DNA of 64,000 bases from Allobosea sp. Root381 (GTDB lineage: Bacteria; Pseudomonadota; Alphaproteobacteria; Rhizobiales; Beijerinckiaceae). Made by a program: the position numbers and the translations under genes. The stretch spans positions 708,024-772,023 of the forward strand of contig NZ_LMJT01000001.1 in NCBI RefSeq assembly GCF_001429395.1. Reading direction: 5' to 3'. Below are positions 1 through 9,240 of the stretch, one piece after another; the stretch's first letter is position 1, and each line of letters starts with the position of its first letter. The notes under the pieces are model-generated. The model worked only from the letters and a program-made list of their open reading frames with translations, was not told where the DNA came from and ran no database searches.

Positions 1-189
1 ACGGTGCAGAGCCATGAGGGCGAGGGCGTCGTCGTCGGTCAGGATCGGCGGTTCGCGCATGCGGAGGGTTGGCTACGGGAGAGGCTGGTGGAAGCCGGGC
101 TGACCCCGATACTCGTCGAGCCCGCCAGCACGCGTCAGGATCGCGGCGCTCCGGTGCCGGGGCTGCTGGTCGTCGCGGAGCGGCGCTGA
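1..189 (+). CDS. C-terminal end of a SAM-dependent methyltransferase-like protein (partial)
   Basis: The reading frame is open from the first base and ends at a stop at 187-189, so only about 62 C-terminal residues are visible and the true start lies outside the window. The tail contains HEGEGVVVGQDRRFAHAE, a helix of the type WLRERLVEAGL, and a closing VPGLLVVAERR. This matches my memory of the end of class I methyltransferases with N-terminal TPR repeats (a final alpha helix and antiparallel strands after the Rossmann core). No catalytic motif is in view, so the assignment rests on tail resemblance only. Confidence 0.5.
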   Translation, partial: TVQSHEGEGVVVGQDRRFAHAEGWLRERLVEAGLTPILVEPASTRQDRGAPVPGLLVVAERR

Positions 190-199
190 CGGCAGCCTC

Positions 200-679
200 T
201 CAGCCGCGCCGGGCCTTCTCGATCGCGGCGACGTCGATCTTGCCCATCTCCATCATCGCGGTGAAGGCGCGCTTCGCCTCCTCGCCGCCCGCAGCCATCG
301 CCTCGGTCAGCACACGCGGCGTGATCTGCCAGGACAGGCCCCATCGGTCCTTGCACCAGCCGCAGGCGCTTTCCGTCCCGCCATTGCCGACGATCGCGTT
401 CCAGTAGCGGTCGGTTTCCTCCTGGTCGTCGGTCGCGATCTGGAAGGAGAAGGCCTCGTCGGGCTTGAAGACAGGCCCGCCATTGAGGCCGATGCAGGGG
501 ATGCCCGCGACCGTGAACTCCACCGTCAGCACATCGCCGGCCTTACCGGAGGGATAGTCGGTCGGCGCCCGATGGACGGCGCCCATGGCGCTGTCCGGAA
601 AGGTCTCGACATAGAAGCGGGCGGCGGCCTCGGCATCCTTGTCGTACCAGAGGCAGATCGTGTTCTTGGCAATCGCCAT
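200..679 (-). CDS. VOC-superfamily protein, PhnB/3-demethylubiquinone methyltransferase-like fold
   Basis: A 159-residue protein. The N-terminus reads MAIAKNTICLWYDKDAEAAA, the usual first beta strand and helix of the PhnB-like branch of the glyoxalase/VOC superfamily. It is followed by ETFPDS, GIPCIGLNGG and a WGLSWQITP strand near the end. These proteins are small beta-alpha-beta-beta-beta dimers, mostly without an assigned substrate. The frame stays open far upstream, but I chose the ATG at 679 because AAGGA sits 6-8 bases before it and family homology begins there. It is convergent with the methyltransferase end and divergent from the helicase gene. Function beyond the fold is unknown. 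Confidence 0.85.
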   Translation of the reverse strand: MAIAKNTICLWYDKDAEAAARFYVETFPDSAMGAVHRAPTDYPSGKAGDVLTVEFTVAGIPCIGLNGGPVFKPDEAFSFQIATDDQEETDRYWNAIVGNGGTESACGWCKDRWGLSWQITPRVLTEAMAAGGEEAKRAFTAMMEMGKIDVAAIEKARRG

Positions 680-885
680 GACGGGATCCTTCTTCTGCTG
701 GAGCAGGTTCGGCCCGTCGAATTGTTGAATTCGACGGGCCATCGGGATGGTGCACACCTCAAGGAATGCGACAAGCGGCAGCACGTTCCGCAGCACATCT
801 TGCCGAGAGCTGGCGGCAGGGTCAGCCTCCCGACGCGCTGCATTCCCCTTTCGTTCCCCCATCTCCCGCCCTATCTTCGGCCGGC

Positions 886-3375
886 ATGGCCGCCCCCTCC
901 CCGCTCCCGCCCGCTTTCGACGCCTGGTTTTCAAGCCGCGGCTGGAGCGTGCGGCCGCACCAGCTCGCCTTGCTGAAGGAGGCGCGTGCCGGCCGTTCGA
1001 CGCTGCTCGTCGCACCGACCGGCGCCGGCAAGACGCTCGCCGGCTTCCTGCCCTCGCTGGTGGAGCTTGCCGAGCGTGGTCGCGGAGATGAAGGCGGCCT
1101 GCACACGCTCTATATCTCGCCGCTGAAAGCGCTTGCGGTCGACATCGCCCGCAACCTCGAGGCGCCGGTGCGCGAGATGGCGCTGCCGATCAGCATCGAG
1201 ACCCGCACCGGCGACACCTCCGCCGCCAAGCGCGCGCGCCAGATCCAGCGCCCGCCGGACATCCTGCTGACGACGCCGGAGCAGCTGGCGCTGCTGGTCT
1301 CGCATCGCGACGCCGCGCCGTTCTTCGCCTCGCTCCGCCGCATCGTGCTGGACGAACTGCACGCGCTCGTCACATCCAAGCGCGGCGACCTGCTCGCGCT
1401 CGATCTCGCCCGGCTGAAGACGCTGGCGCCGCAGGTCTCCGCCGTCGGCCTCTCCGCCACCGTGCGCGAGCCCGCCGACCTGCAGCTCTATCTCGGCGGC
1501 GCCACGACCCCGGCAGGCCTCGTCACCGTGGCGGGCGGCGCGAAGCCGCGCATCGGAATCCTGGACACCGCGCGAAAACTGCCGATCGCCGGCCATACGA
1601 CCCTGCATGCGATGGCCGAGGTCTATGAGGCGATCCGCAGCCACAAGCTGACCCTCGTCTTCGTCAACACCCGCATGCAGGCGGAATTCGCCTTCCAGGC
1701 CCTGTGGAACCTCAACGACGACAACCTGCCGATCGCGCTGCATCACGGCTCGCTCGATGCCCAGCAGCGCCGCAAGGTCGAGGCCGCGATGGCGGAGGGA
1801 CGGCTCAAGGCGGTGGTCTGCACCGCGACGCTCGATCTCGGCATCGACTGGGGCGATGTCGATCTCGTCGTCAATCTCGGCGCGCCCAAGGGCGCAAGCC
1901 GGCTGATCCAGCGCATCGGCCGCTCGAACCACCGCATGGACGAGCCCTCGGAGGCGCTGCTCGTCCCCTCCAACCGCTTCGAGCTGCTGGAATGCCGCGC
2001 CGCGCTGGAAGCGGTGCACGAGGCCGCGCAGGACACCCCGCCACCCCGCCTGGGAGCGCTCGACGTCCTCGCCCAGCATGTCCTCGGCGTCGCCTGCTCG
2101 GACGGCTTCGAGGCCGATGCTCTCTACGAGGAAGTCCGCACCGCCTCGCCCTACGCCGAGCTCGCCCGCGAGGATTTCGACGCGGTCGTGAATTTCGTCG
2201 CGACCGGCGGCTATGCGCTGAAGAGCTATGAGCGCTTCGCCAAGCTCCGGCAGGACAAGGCCGGTCTCTGGCGCGCCAGCCATGCCCGCGTGATCCAGCA
2301 ATACCGCATGAATGTCGGCACCATCGTCGAGGCTGCGATGCTGAAGGTCAGGCTCGGCCGGGCGCGTGCCGGCAAGGCGGGACAGCCGGGTATAATCACC
2401 CGGGGCGGACGCATCCTCGGCGAGATCGAGGAGTATTTCGCCGAGACCATGGTCGCCGGAGACACCTTCATCTTCGCCGGCGAGGTGCTGCGCTTCGAAG
2501 GGATCGTCGAGAACGAGGCGGTCTGCTCGCGCGCCGCCGCCGGCACCGACCCGAAGATCCCCTCCTATGACGGCGGCAAGTTCCCGCTCTCGACCTTCCT
2601 CGCCGCCCGCGTGCGCGCCATGCTGGCCTCGCCCGACCTCTGGCACACCCTGCCCGAGGAGGTTTCCTCCTGGCTGCACGCACAGAAGCTGAAATCGCGC
2701 CTGCCCAAACCCGGCGAACTGCTGGTCGAAACCTTCCCGCGCGGCGGGCGCTTCTTCCTCGTCGCCTACCCTTTCGAGGGCCGCCTCGCTCATCAGACGC
2801 TCGGCATGTTGCTCACGCGCCGGCTGGAGCGAGCGCGGATGCGTCCGCTCGGCTTCGTCTGCAACGATTACGGCATGGCCTGCTGGGCGCTCGGCGACAT
2901 AACCGCCGCGATCGCGCGCGGCGCGCTCGATCTCGACGAATTGTTCGCGCAGGACATGCTGGGCGACGATCTCGAGGCATGGATGGCGGAATCGGCGCTG
3001 ATGAAGCGCACTTTCCGCTCCTGCGCGATCATCGGTGGGCTGATCGAGCGGCGCTTTCCGGGCCAGGAGAAGAGCGGCCGGCAGGTGACGATCTCGACCG
3101 ATCTGGTCTACGACGTGCTGCGCCGGCACGAGCCGGACCACATCCTGCTCAAGGCGGCACGGGCCGATGCGGCGACGGGCCTGCTCGACATTCGCCGGCT
3201 CGGTGAGATGCTGACACGGATCAGCGGGCGAATCGTGCATCAGCCGCTCGACCATGTCTCGCCGCTCGGCGTCTCGGTGATGCTCGAGATCGGGCGCGAG
3301 GCGGTCTATGGCGAGGCGGCGGACGAGATCCTGGCGGAGGCGGAAGCGATGCTGACGGAAGAGGCGATGGCGTGA
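886..3375 (+). CDS. Ligase-associated DEXH-box DNA helicase (Lhr-like)
   Basis: 829 residues, the usual length for the ligase-associated branch of Lhr-type superfamily 2 helicases. Visible motifs in order: Walker A APTGAGKT near residues 42-49, DEXH box LDELH, motif III GLSAT, and motif VI QRIGRSNHR. A long Lhr winged-helix/beta-barrel C-terminal region follows. It should be an ATP-dependent DNA translocase in strand-break repair. The ATG at 886 was chosen because the frame upstream (from 766) is not protein-like and homology begins at MAAPSPLPPAFDAWF. Its stop overlaps the GTG of the next gene by 4 bp (GTGA). The usual ligase and exonuclease partners are not beside it in this window. Confidence 0.93.
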   Translation: MAAPSPLPPAFDAWFSSRGWSVRPHQLALLKEARAGRSTLLVAPTGAGKTLAGFLPSLVELAERGRGDEGGLHTLYISPLKALAVDIARNLEAPVREMALPISIETRTGDTSAAKRARQIQRPPDILLTTPEQLALLVSHRDAAPFFASLRRIVLDELHALVTSKRGDLLALDLARLKTLAPQVSAVGLSATVREPADLQLYLGGATTPAGLVTVAGGAKPRIGILDTARKLPIAGHTTLHAMAEVYEAIRSHKLTLVFVNTRMQAEFAFQALWNLNDDNLPIALHHGSLDAQQRRKVEAAMAEGRLKAVVCTATLDLGIDWGDVDLVVNLGAPKGASRLIQRIGRSNHRMDEPSEALLVPSNRFELLECRAALEAVHEAAQDTPPPRLGALDVLAQHVLGVACSDGFEADALYEEVRTASPYAELAREDFDAVVNFVATGGYALKSYERFAKLRQDKAGLWRASHARVIQQYRMNVGTIVEAAMLKVRLGRARAGKAGQPGIITRGGRILGEIEEYFAETMVAGDTFIFAGEVLRFEGIVENEAVCSRAAAGTDPKIPSYDGGKFPLSTFLAARVRAMLASPDLWHTLPEEVSSWLHAQKLKSRLPKPGELLVETFPRGGRFFLVAYPFEGRLAHQTLGMLLTRRLERARMRPLGFVCNDYGMACWALGDITAAIARGALDLDELFAQDMLGDDLEAWMAESALMKRTFRSCAIIGGLIERRFPGQEKSGRQVTISTDLVYDVLRRHEPDHILLKAARADAATGLLDIRRLGEMLTRISGRIVHQPLDHVSPLGVSVMLEIGREAVYGEAADEILAEAEAMLTEEAMA

Positions 3376-4082
3376 ACGTAGCGGCGACCGTGGCCGTATC
3401 GCGAATCGCGCCGGCCTTCATGCTGGGGCGGCTCGCGGCCCTGCCCGACATCTCCGGCGCGCTGTGGCTGCCGGACGAGCGCACGCTCGTCGTCGCCGAC
3501 CTGCACCTGGAGAAGGGTTCGGCCTATGCCGCGCGCGGAGTCTTCCTGCCGCCCTATGATTCCGCCGCGACGCTGGCCACGCTTGCAGCCGCGATCGCAC
3601 GCCACGCCCCCGCCCGCATCATCGCGCTCGGCGACAGTTTTCATGACGGCGGGGCGGAAACCCGCATCAATGCCGCCGATCTCGCCGCGCTGCGTCGGCT
3701 GCAGGCCGGCCGCGACTGGCTCTGGGTAACGGGCAACCACGATCCGCAGATCAGCGGGACCATGGGCGGGGACACAGCGGCCACGATCATGCTGTCCGGT
3801 GTCACGCTGCGGCACGAGCCGGATGCCGCCGAGAAGGGCTTCGAGATCGCCGGCCATCTCCACCCCGCCGCCAAGGTGAGGATGCGCGGGCGGGCGCTGC
3901 GCCGGCGCAGCTTCGCGATCTCCGGGCGGCGCTGCGTCATGCCGGCGATGGGCGCCTATGCGGGCGGGCTCAACCTGCGCGACGCGGCCTTCCGCCCCCT
4001 GCTGGGCGTAGGCTTCAGCGCCCATATGCTCGGCGATGCCCGGCTTTTCCGCATCGATCCACGCCTTCTCCTGCCCGATTGA
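3372..4082 (+). CDS. pdeM: Ligase-associated DNA damage response endonuclease PdeM (metallophosphatase fold)
   Basis: 236 residues starting at a GTG that overlaps the helicase stop. The calcineurin-like phosphoesterase motifs appear in order: DLHLEKG (metal ligands D and H), GDSFHD, the GNHD motif, and GHLHP near the C-terminal half. PdeM proteins are manganese-dependent DNA endonucleases co-encoded with the ligase-associated helicase, exonuclease and ATP-dependent ligase. Coupling to the helicase supports the assignment. An alternative internal start at MLGRLAALPDISGALW (near 3420) would remove about 16 poorly conserved residues. Confidence 0.9.
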   Translation: MNVAATVAVSRIAPAFMLGRLAALPDISGALWLPDERTLVVADLHLEKGSAYAARGVFLPPYDSAATLATLAAAIARHAPARIIALGDSFHDGGAETRINAADLAALRRLQAGRDWLWVTGNHDPQISGTMGGDTAATIMLSGVTLRHEPDAAEKGFEIAGHLHPAAKVRMRGRALRRRSFAISGRRCVMPAMGAYAGGLNLRDAAFRPLLGVGFSAHMLGDARLFRIDPRLLLPD

Positions 4083-4292
4083 GCCGGCCCAAGCCCGCCA
4101 ACACGCGGCCGACAGGCCTGCCGCCAGGCGACCGACGGCGCCCCGCGCACATCACTGTCGATATCACTGTCATAACCGCGACGAGACGGGTTGCTTCTGC
4201 GCAGGGCTTGTGGCATCAGGACGCCGCTTCGGAACGACGCCCGCGCTGACCTCGCCTATGGCGACCGCCAGACACCATGGCCGATCGATCCT

Positions 4293-4367
4293 GCTGCGGT
4301 AGCTCAGTGGTAGAGCACTCCATTGGTAATGGAGAGGTCGAGAGTTCAATCCTCTCTCGCAGCACCA
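4293..4367 (+). tRNA. tRNA-Thr (anticodon GGT)
   Basis: A complete cloverleaf can be drawn. Acceptor GCTGCGG pairs with TCGCAGC with one G-T pair. The D arm is GCTC-AGTGGTAGA-GC. The anticodon arm CTCCA-TTGGTAA-TGGAG has GGT at 4325-4327. The T arm is GAGAG-TTCAATC-CTCTC, with discriminator A and an encoded CCA at 4365-4367. The 3' half from 4345 onward is also the left attachment-site copy of the integrated element downstream, so the gene is intact but is the integration target. Confidence 0.97.
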
Positions 4368-4369
4368 GC
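4345..4369 (+). repeat. attL copy: 25-bp direct repeat within tRNA-Thr 3' end
   Basis: The 25 bases from the T loop through the CCA end of tRNA-Thr to 4369 recur exactly and in the same orientation at 9241-9265; bases on either side differ. Identity with a tRNA 3' end is the classic att core of tyrosine-recombinase integrative elements, which restore the tRNA on integration. Confidence 0.9.
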
Positions 4370-4431
4370 ACCCAACGTTGACAACGTTGAACTTTCTGAT
4401 TTCTTTGAGGTTTTCCGGCCCCCGGTGGTAC

Positions 4432-5331
4432 ATGGGGGTGGTACCTTTGAGCCTCAAAATGCCTGAGCCTTGGCCCCATCCGAAAACCGGCACCTTCTAC
4501 TGCCGGATCATCGTTCCAGCCGACCTTGCCGCTAAAGCGAGAGGCGAACGGATCAGCGTTCCGGTGTCGGGGAAGCTGCACCCGATCAAGATCGGCACCC
4601 ACGCGAAGGTTAGCCTTGGCACGAAAGACCGGCCCGAAGCCAAGCGGCGCTTCGTCGAGGCCCACGACGCCATCGAGAAATTTTGGCTCACCTTGAGGAA
4701 TGGCCCTAGAACCTTGTCGTCCATGGAGCGACAGGCTCTTGCCGGGGAGGTTCATCGGGAAATCAATGCCCGTCATGAGCATGAGCCGGGCAAGCCGGAG
4801 CAGTGGCAGGATTTCGCCGGGGCAATGGACGTAGCACTCGAGCTGGACCACGACCGTGAGGCCCGCATCAAACTGCTGGACATGTTGGTCGGGGACTTCG
4901 TTGACGAGGCGCTTTCAAAGCGCGGGTGGCGGATCACCGACGAAAGCCACGATGAACTGCTAGAGGATATCGGTCTCGCCGTCCGCGACGCATTCAAGCA
5001 CGTTGAGGCGATGGCGCACCGCGACTATTCGATGCGCCGCTACCCCCGTCTGGACGCGCCTGAGGTGGCCCCTGCTAAGCCTCAAGATCCGATCACGTTC
5101 AAGTCGATCATTGACGATGAGCATGCCGCACGCACCCGTGGAACGGGCGGCAAGATCGTGAGAGAGAAGACGTTTACGAAATTCCGGCGCGAGGCGGCGA
5201 GTTTCACCAACCATCGTGGCAATGAGGACGCTCTCGACGTCACCCACGATGAAATTTCGAGCTGGGTGCACGATCTTCAAGACCAAGGCGATTGCCCGCG
5301 ACGCGTTGCAACGCGTCGAGGAGGCAGGTGA
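4432..5331 (+). pseudogene. Tyrosine-type integrase, N-terminal part only (catalytic domain lost)
   Basis: About 299 residues remain. The start resembles the short N-terminal domain of DUF6538-type phage integrases: MPEPWPHPKTGTFYCRIIVPADL, then SLGTKDRPEAKRR. A long helical region follows, then the beginning of a core-binding domain (KIVREKTFTKFRREAASF and VTHDEISSWVHDLQDQG). After LQDQG the frame becomes non-homologous and stops at 5331. The catalytic domain with the R-H-R-Y residues is absent. The ATG at 4432 lies inside attL, as is usual for integrases next to their attachment site; 4459 is an alternative. It is probably inactive. Confidence 0.8.
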
Positions 5332-5332
5332 C

Positions 5333-8305
5333 ATGCCGGCGCTAGTGAACGTCCGGTCGTCGCTTGAGGAAGCCCTAGGCGTCCGGTTTGAAGCCGAGAA
5401 GGGGGATCACTTCTTTCGTTCCACCCTTGTGCAAACGCTGTTCTATGGCGTGTTCTCCGCATGGGTGCTTTGGGCCCGCGAGGTGCCACGGTCTTCGCCT
5501 AGGTTTGATTGGCGGGCAGCGGTTTGGCACCTGACCGTGCCCTTCATCCGCACACTTTTCCAGCAGATGGCGAGCCCGATGCACTTGCAGCCCCTTCGAC
5601 TTGTCGAAGTGCTGGATTGGACCGCTGCTACTTTGAACCGGGTCGACACCGGGGAATTCTTCAAGCGCTTCAACGACGCCGATGCGGTGCAGTTTTTCTA
5701 TGAGCCTTTCCTCGAAGCGTTCGACCCCGAACTGAGGAAGGAACTTGGAGTCTGGTACACGCCGAACGAAGTAGTGAAGTACATGGTCGCGCGGGTCGAT
5801 ATGGCACTGCGCGAGGATTTGGGCATTGATGACGGTCTGGCGTCCGATCGAGTGTACGTGCTGGACCCATGCTGCGGCACAGGCGCGTTCCTTGCGGCCG
5901 TGCTCAAGCGGATCAGCACCACGTTGGACGGTAAGGCGCTGGGCGGGTTGAAGGGGCAGAAGGTCAAGCAAGCAGCGCTAAATCGCGTTTTTGGCTTCGA
6001 GATCATGCCCGCGCCTTTTGTCGTGGCGCATCTTCAGGTTGGCCTCACTCTTCGCGAGATGGGCGTCTCGCTTGATGCCGGTACCGAACGCGCGGGGGTG
6101 TTTCTCACCAACGCGCTGACGGGGTGGGAGCCGCATGTCTCGAAGCCGCTGCCCTTCCCCGAACTGGAACAAGAGCGCGCAGCCGCCGATAAAGTGAAGC
6201 AGGATTCGCCGATTCTCGTGATCATCGGGAACCCACCGTACAACGGGTTCGCGGGCGTCACCGAAGGCCCCGAAGAGCGCGCGCTGACCAACGCCTACAA
6301 AAATCCCAAGAAGGTGCGCAGACCCGAGGGACAAGGGCTCAATGACCCGTATGTTCGCTTCTTCCGCATGGCCGAGCGGCGTATCGTCCAGAAGCTGACG
6401 GTAGAGAAAAAGGACCTCTTGTCGGACGATATGCGCTTTCACTATGGGGATGCCGGCGAAGGCGTCGTCTGCCTCATTACAAATTCAGAATGGTTGGACG
6501 GTCTCTCGCATCCTGCAATGCGTGAGCGGTACCTCGAAGCATTCGACATCGTGCGTATCGATAATCTGAACGGAGACAGTCGGAAGACTGGCAAGAAAAC
6601 GCCCGACGGCGCACCCGATCCATCCATCTTTTCCACTGAGCATAATCGCGAAGGGATCCGAAAAGGCACCGCGATTTCGACGCTGGTTCGGAAACAAGAT
6701 CATCAATCTATCAACAGCATAGAGTATAGAGACCTTTGGGGCACTAAAAAACGTAAAGAATTATTAGATAGCTCTGAAGTAAAATCAGCTCTTCTCTATC
6801 AGAAAATTACACCGATATTGGAATTAGGACTACCCTTCATTGCGGCATCTGCAGGTATGGGTTATTTTGATTGGACATCCCTACCCGACCTCTTCCCGAC
6901 TTCCTTTCCCGGCGTGAAGACCAGCCGCGACGAATTTCTTGTCGATATCGACGAAAATGCACTAGCCCGTCGCATCGCCGACTATTTCAACCCGAAGATA
7001 AGCAATGACGATGTTCAGAAGCGTTACCCTCAGGTAATGGCCAGCTCGGATCGGTTCGATCCCATTGCGACGCGCGCGAGATTGCAACAGCGCGGCGTGG
7101 AGCCGGGGCACATCAGGCGTTATGTCTACCGTCCTTTCGATGTGCGCTGGCTTTATTGGGAGCCGGAAACCAAGCTGCTCGATGAAAAGCGTGCAGAGTA
7201 TTTGCCCCACGTTTCGGAAGGAAATCTTGCGTTATCAACTCAGCAAAAGCCGCGTAGCGATTGGCAATCCTCTCAGATTACGGGGCCGATCGCATGTCTC
7301 GACCTAATTGACCGGGGCTCGACCAATTTCCCGTTGTTCGTTAAGGATGCGCAATCTGGTAGCCTGACGCCCAATACCCCACGTGGAGTCCATAAGTTCC
7401 TCAAGGATCGAGGACAGCAACCGCAGGCAGCGTTTTACGCTGCGATAGCCCTGTTGCATTCCCCAGCTTATCGAGCGGACAACGAGGGCGCATTGCGCAT
7501 GGACTGGCCTCGCGTGCCAATCCCTGGCATGGCGGAAACGCTCAAGCTATCGGCTGATCTCGGCGAGACATTGGCGACGCTTCTCAACCCCGAGACGCCA
7601 GCGCCCGGCGTTTCGATAGGGACGTTGCGGATCGGCTTACGTGTGCTTGGCGTCGCGACGAAGCGAGGCGATGCAGCGATTGAAGCCGCTGACCTCGCGC
7701 TAACGGCCGGCTGGGGCTCGGTCCAAAATGCCGGCGGGGGCTCAATCGTCATGCCCGGTCGCGGCCTAACCCTCCTGCGGGACTACACGCCCGAGGAACG
7801 CGCCGCGCTCGAAGCAGAAGCCATGCAGCAGGGGATGCCCTTCGATACCCTGCTCGGGCTTATCGGGGGCAAGACCTATGACGTGCTTCTCAACACTGAC
7901 GTTTATTGGGCCAATGTCCCCGAGAAGGTTTGGGACTATACGCTTGGCGGCTATCAGGTCATCAAGAAATGGCTGAGCTACCGCGAGCAATCCGTTCTTG
8001 GCCGCCCGCTCAAGCTTGACGAAGCGCTTTACGTTTCCGAGACGGTGCGCCGAATTGCGGCGATTCTCACGATGGGTCCGGCGTTGGACGCTAGCTATCT
8101 CGCCTGCGCTGCCGATGCTCAGACATACGAGGCGTTGGACCTTTCGCGCGATGCCGCGCGCGAACGCAGGACCGCCAAGACTAAGAAGCGAGGCATCTCC
8201 CAGAAACTGACGCCCGCGATGATAGCCAACCGGGAAGAGGCAAGGAAGGCCGCCCGCGACGCAAAGGCGAAGCGGAAGAAGCGCGAGATGCCGGAGAGCG
8301 CATGA
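5333..8305 (+). CDS. DNA N6-adenine methylase of a type ISP/IIG-like restriction-modification enzyme, N-terminally truncated
   Basis: 990 residues from the ATG at 5333, which has GGAGG about 8 bases upstream. Motif I (DPCCGTGAF) lies near 5862-5890 and the catalytic motif IV NPPY at about 6230-6241. The family marker VWYTPNEVVKYMV precedes motif I. A long C-terminal region (probably target recognition) includes an AT-rich stretch at 6700-6840, and the end is rich in Lys/Arg. Recognisable family sequence already starts before the ATG (AIARDALQR, frame from about 5281), directly abutting integrase DNA, so N-terminal sequence, possibly including a nuclease domain, is missing. It could still act as an orphan methylase. 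It overlaps the next gene by 4 bp. Confidence 0.8.
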   Translation: MPALVNVRSSLEEALGVRFEAEKGDHFFRSTLVQTLFYGVFSAWVLWAREVPRSSPRFDWRAAVWHLTVPFIRTLFQQMASPMHLQPLRLVEVLDWTAATLNRVDTGEFFKRFNDADAVQFFYEPFLEAFDPELRKELGVWYTPNEVVKYMVARVDMALREDLGIDDGLASDRVYVLDPCCGTGAFLAAVLKRISTTLDGKALGGLKGQKVKQAALNRVFGFEIMPAPFVVAHLQVGLTLREMGVSLDAGTERAGVFLTNALTGWEPHVSKPLPFPELEQERAAADKVKQDSPILVIIGNPPYNGFAGVTEGPEERALTNAYKNPKKVRRPEGQGLNDPYVRFFRMAERRIVQKLTVEKKDLLSDDMRFHYGDAGEGVVCLITNSEWLDGLSHPAMRERYLEAFDIVRIDNLNGDSRKTGKKTPDGAPDPSIFSTEHNREGIRKGTAISTLVRKQDHQSINSIEYRDLWGTKKRKELLDSSEVKSALLYQKITPILELGLPFIAASAGMGYFDWTSLPDLFPTSFPGVKTSRDEFLVDIDENALARRIADYFNPKISNDDVQKRYPQVMASSDRFDPIATRARLQQRGVEPGHIRRYVYRPFDVRWLYWEPETKLLDEKRAEYLPHVSEGNLALSTQQKPRSDWQSSQITGPIACLDLIDRGSTNFPLFVKDAQSGSLTPNTPRGVHKFLKDRGQQPQAAFYAAIALLHSPAYRADNEGALRMDWPRVPIPGMAETLKLSADLGETLATLLNPETPAPGVSIGTLRIGLRVLGVATKRGDAAIEAADLALTAGWGSVQNAGGGSIVMPGRGLTLLRDYTPEERAALEAEAMQQGMPFDTLLGLIGGKTYDVLLNTDVYWANVPEKVWDYTLGGYQVIKKWLSYREQSVLGRPLKLDEALYVSETVRRIAAILTMGPALDASYLACAADAQTYEALDLSRDAARERRTAKTKKRGISQKLTPAMIANREEARKAARDAKAKRKKREMPESA

Positions 8306-9135
8306 GCGATGTGTTGGCTGCCATCGGTGATGCGGATGCGATCCTGACCATCAGGATTGATACAAATGACCCCGTTGAGCTTCGTGATTTCATCGAAAGC
8401 CTACAAACCTTCGAAGAACAGTTTCGGCGGCACTATGAGCGCACGCATGCTGAAACGGACGATGAAGAAGCGAAGCTGATCGTCAAGACAGTCCGCTCTG
8501 GCTCCATTATCGTCGATGTTGTCGCGGTCCTTGCCCCCATCGTTTCCGACATGGAGCGGGTCAAGACGATCGTCGACTTTGTCGATATGGTTCGAGCCAA
8601 GATTAGTCCTTGGCTCGCGCCGGGCGGACGCAACCCAGACGCTTCATTGAAAGACCTGCAAGGTTTCTATCGGGCGGTCACCGCCATTGCCAAGGATCCA
8701 TCCGGATCGTTGGAGATGAAGGCACGCTATGTACGCCGCGACGGCTCCGGTGAAGAGGTGCGAAGCGAATTTGCAGTGAGCACGCATCAGGCACGGATTG
8801 TTCGAGACAATATCGCAGCTGAGCAAATCGAGCGCCAAGCCCCCTCCCAAAGCGAATACAAGCAAGTTGTGATGTCACTACATCAGGCTAGTCTAGACGC
8901 GGCTCGCGCCGGACGGGCGGCGGGTGAGAAAGGTATCATTGGGACCATCAGCGAGCGACCGCTCAAGCTGGTCTATGCATCCGAATTGGCAGGCCAGCGC
9001 ATCAAATCCGAACTACGCGAGGACGATAATCCGCTGAAGAAGGCGTTTGTCGTCGATGTGAACGTCGAGACTGTCCGGGGAAGCCCACACGCCTATCGCA
9101 TTACGAACGTCTACAGCGTCGATCCTGTCGATTGA
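8302..9135 (+). CDS. Unknown protein co-encoded with the island methylase
   Basis: 277 residues, with the start ATGA overlapping the methylase stop, so it is probably translated from the same message. I do not recognise the family. The N-terminal 60 residues are acidic and helical (VELRDFIESLQTFEEQFRRH). Residues about 64-97 form a hydrophobic stretch (SGSIIVDVVAVLAPIVSD) that could be a membrane-associated helix or a buried strand pair. A mixed alpha/beta C-terminal half contains Lys/Arg clusters (RAGRAAGEKG). No signal peptide or catalytic motif is apparent. Coupling to a methylase in a mobile island suggests a role in modification or defence, or simple cargo; that is inference from position only. 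Confidence 0.7.
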   Translation: MSDVLAAIGDADAILTIRIDTNDPVELRDFIESLQTFEEQFRRHYERTHAETDDEEAKLIVKTVRSGSIIVDVVAVLAPIVSDMERVKTIVDFVDMVRAKISPWLAPGGRNPDASLKDLQGFYRAVTAIAKDPSGSLEMKARYVRRDGSGEEVRSEFAVSTHQARIVRDNIAAEQIERQAPSQSEYKQVVMSLHQASLDAARAGRAAGEKGIIGTISERPLKLVYASELAGQRIKSELREDDNPLKKAFVVDVNVETVRGSPHAYRITNVYSVDPVD

Positions 9136-9240
9136 CCAAAAAGCTGGTATTGCCACTGATACCTGCAAGAGGTACATAGGATCGAAATTTCGGGCTGAAA
9201 AACCCTTTATAATCAGATGGAAAGGCTGAGATTGAGGGAT

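Noticed and set aside
931..3255. A 774-codon open frame on the reverse strand inside the helicase gene
   Set aside because: Composition is Arg/Gly/Glu-rich, has no domain, and mirrors the codon use of the helicase on the other strand; it is a high-GC shadow.
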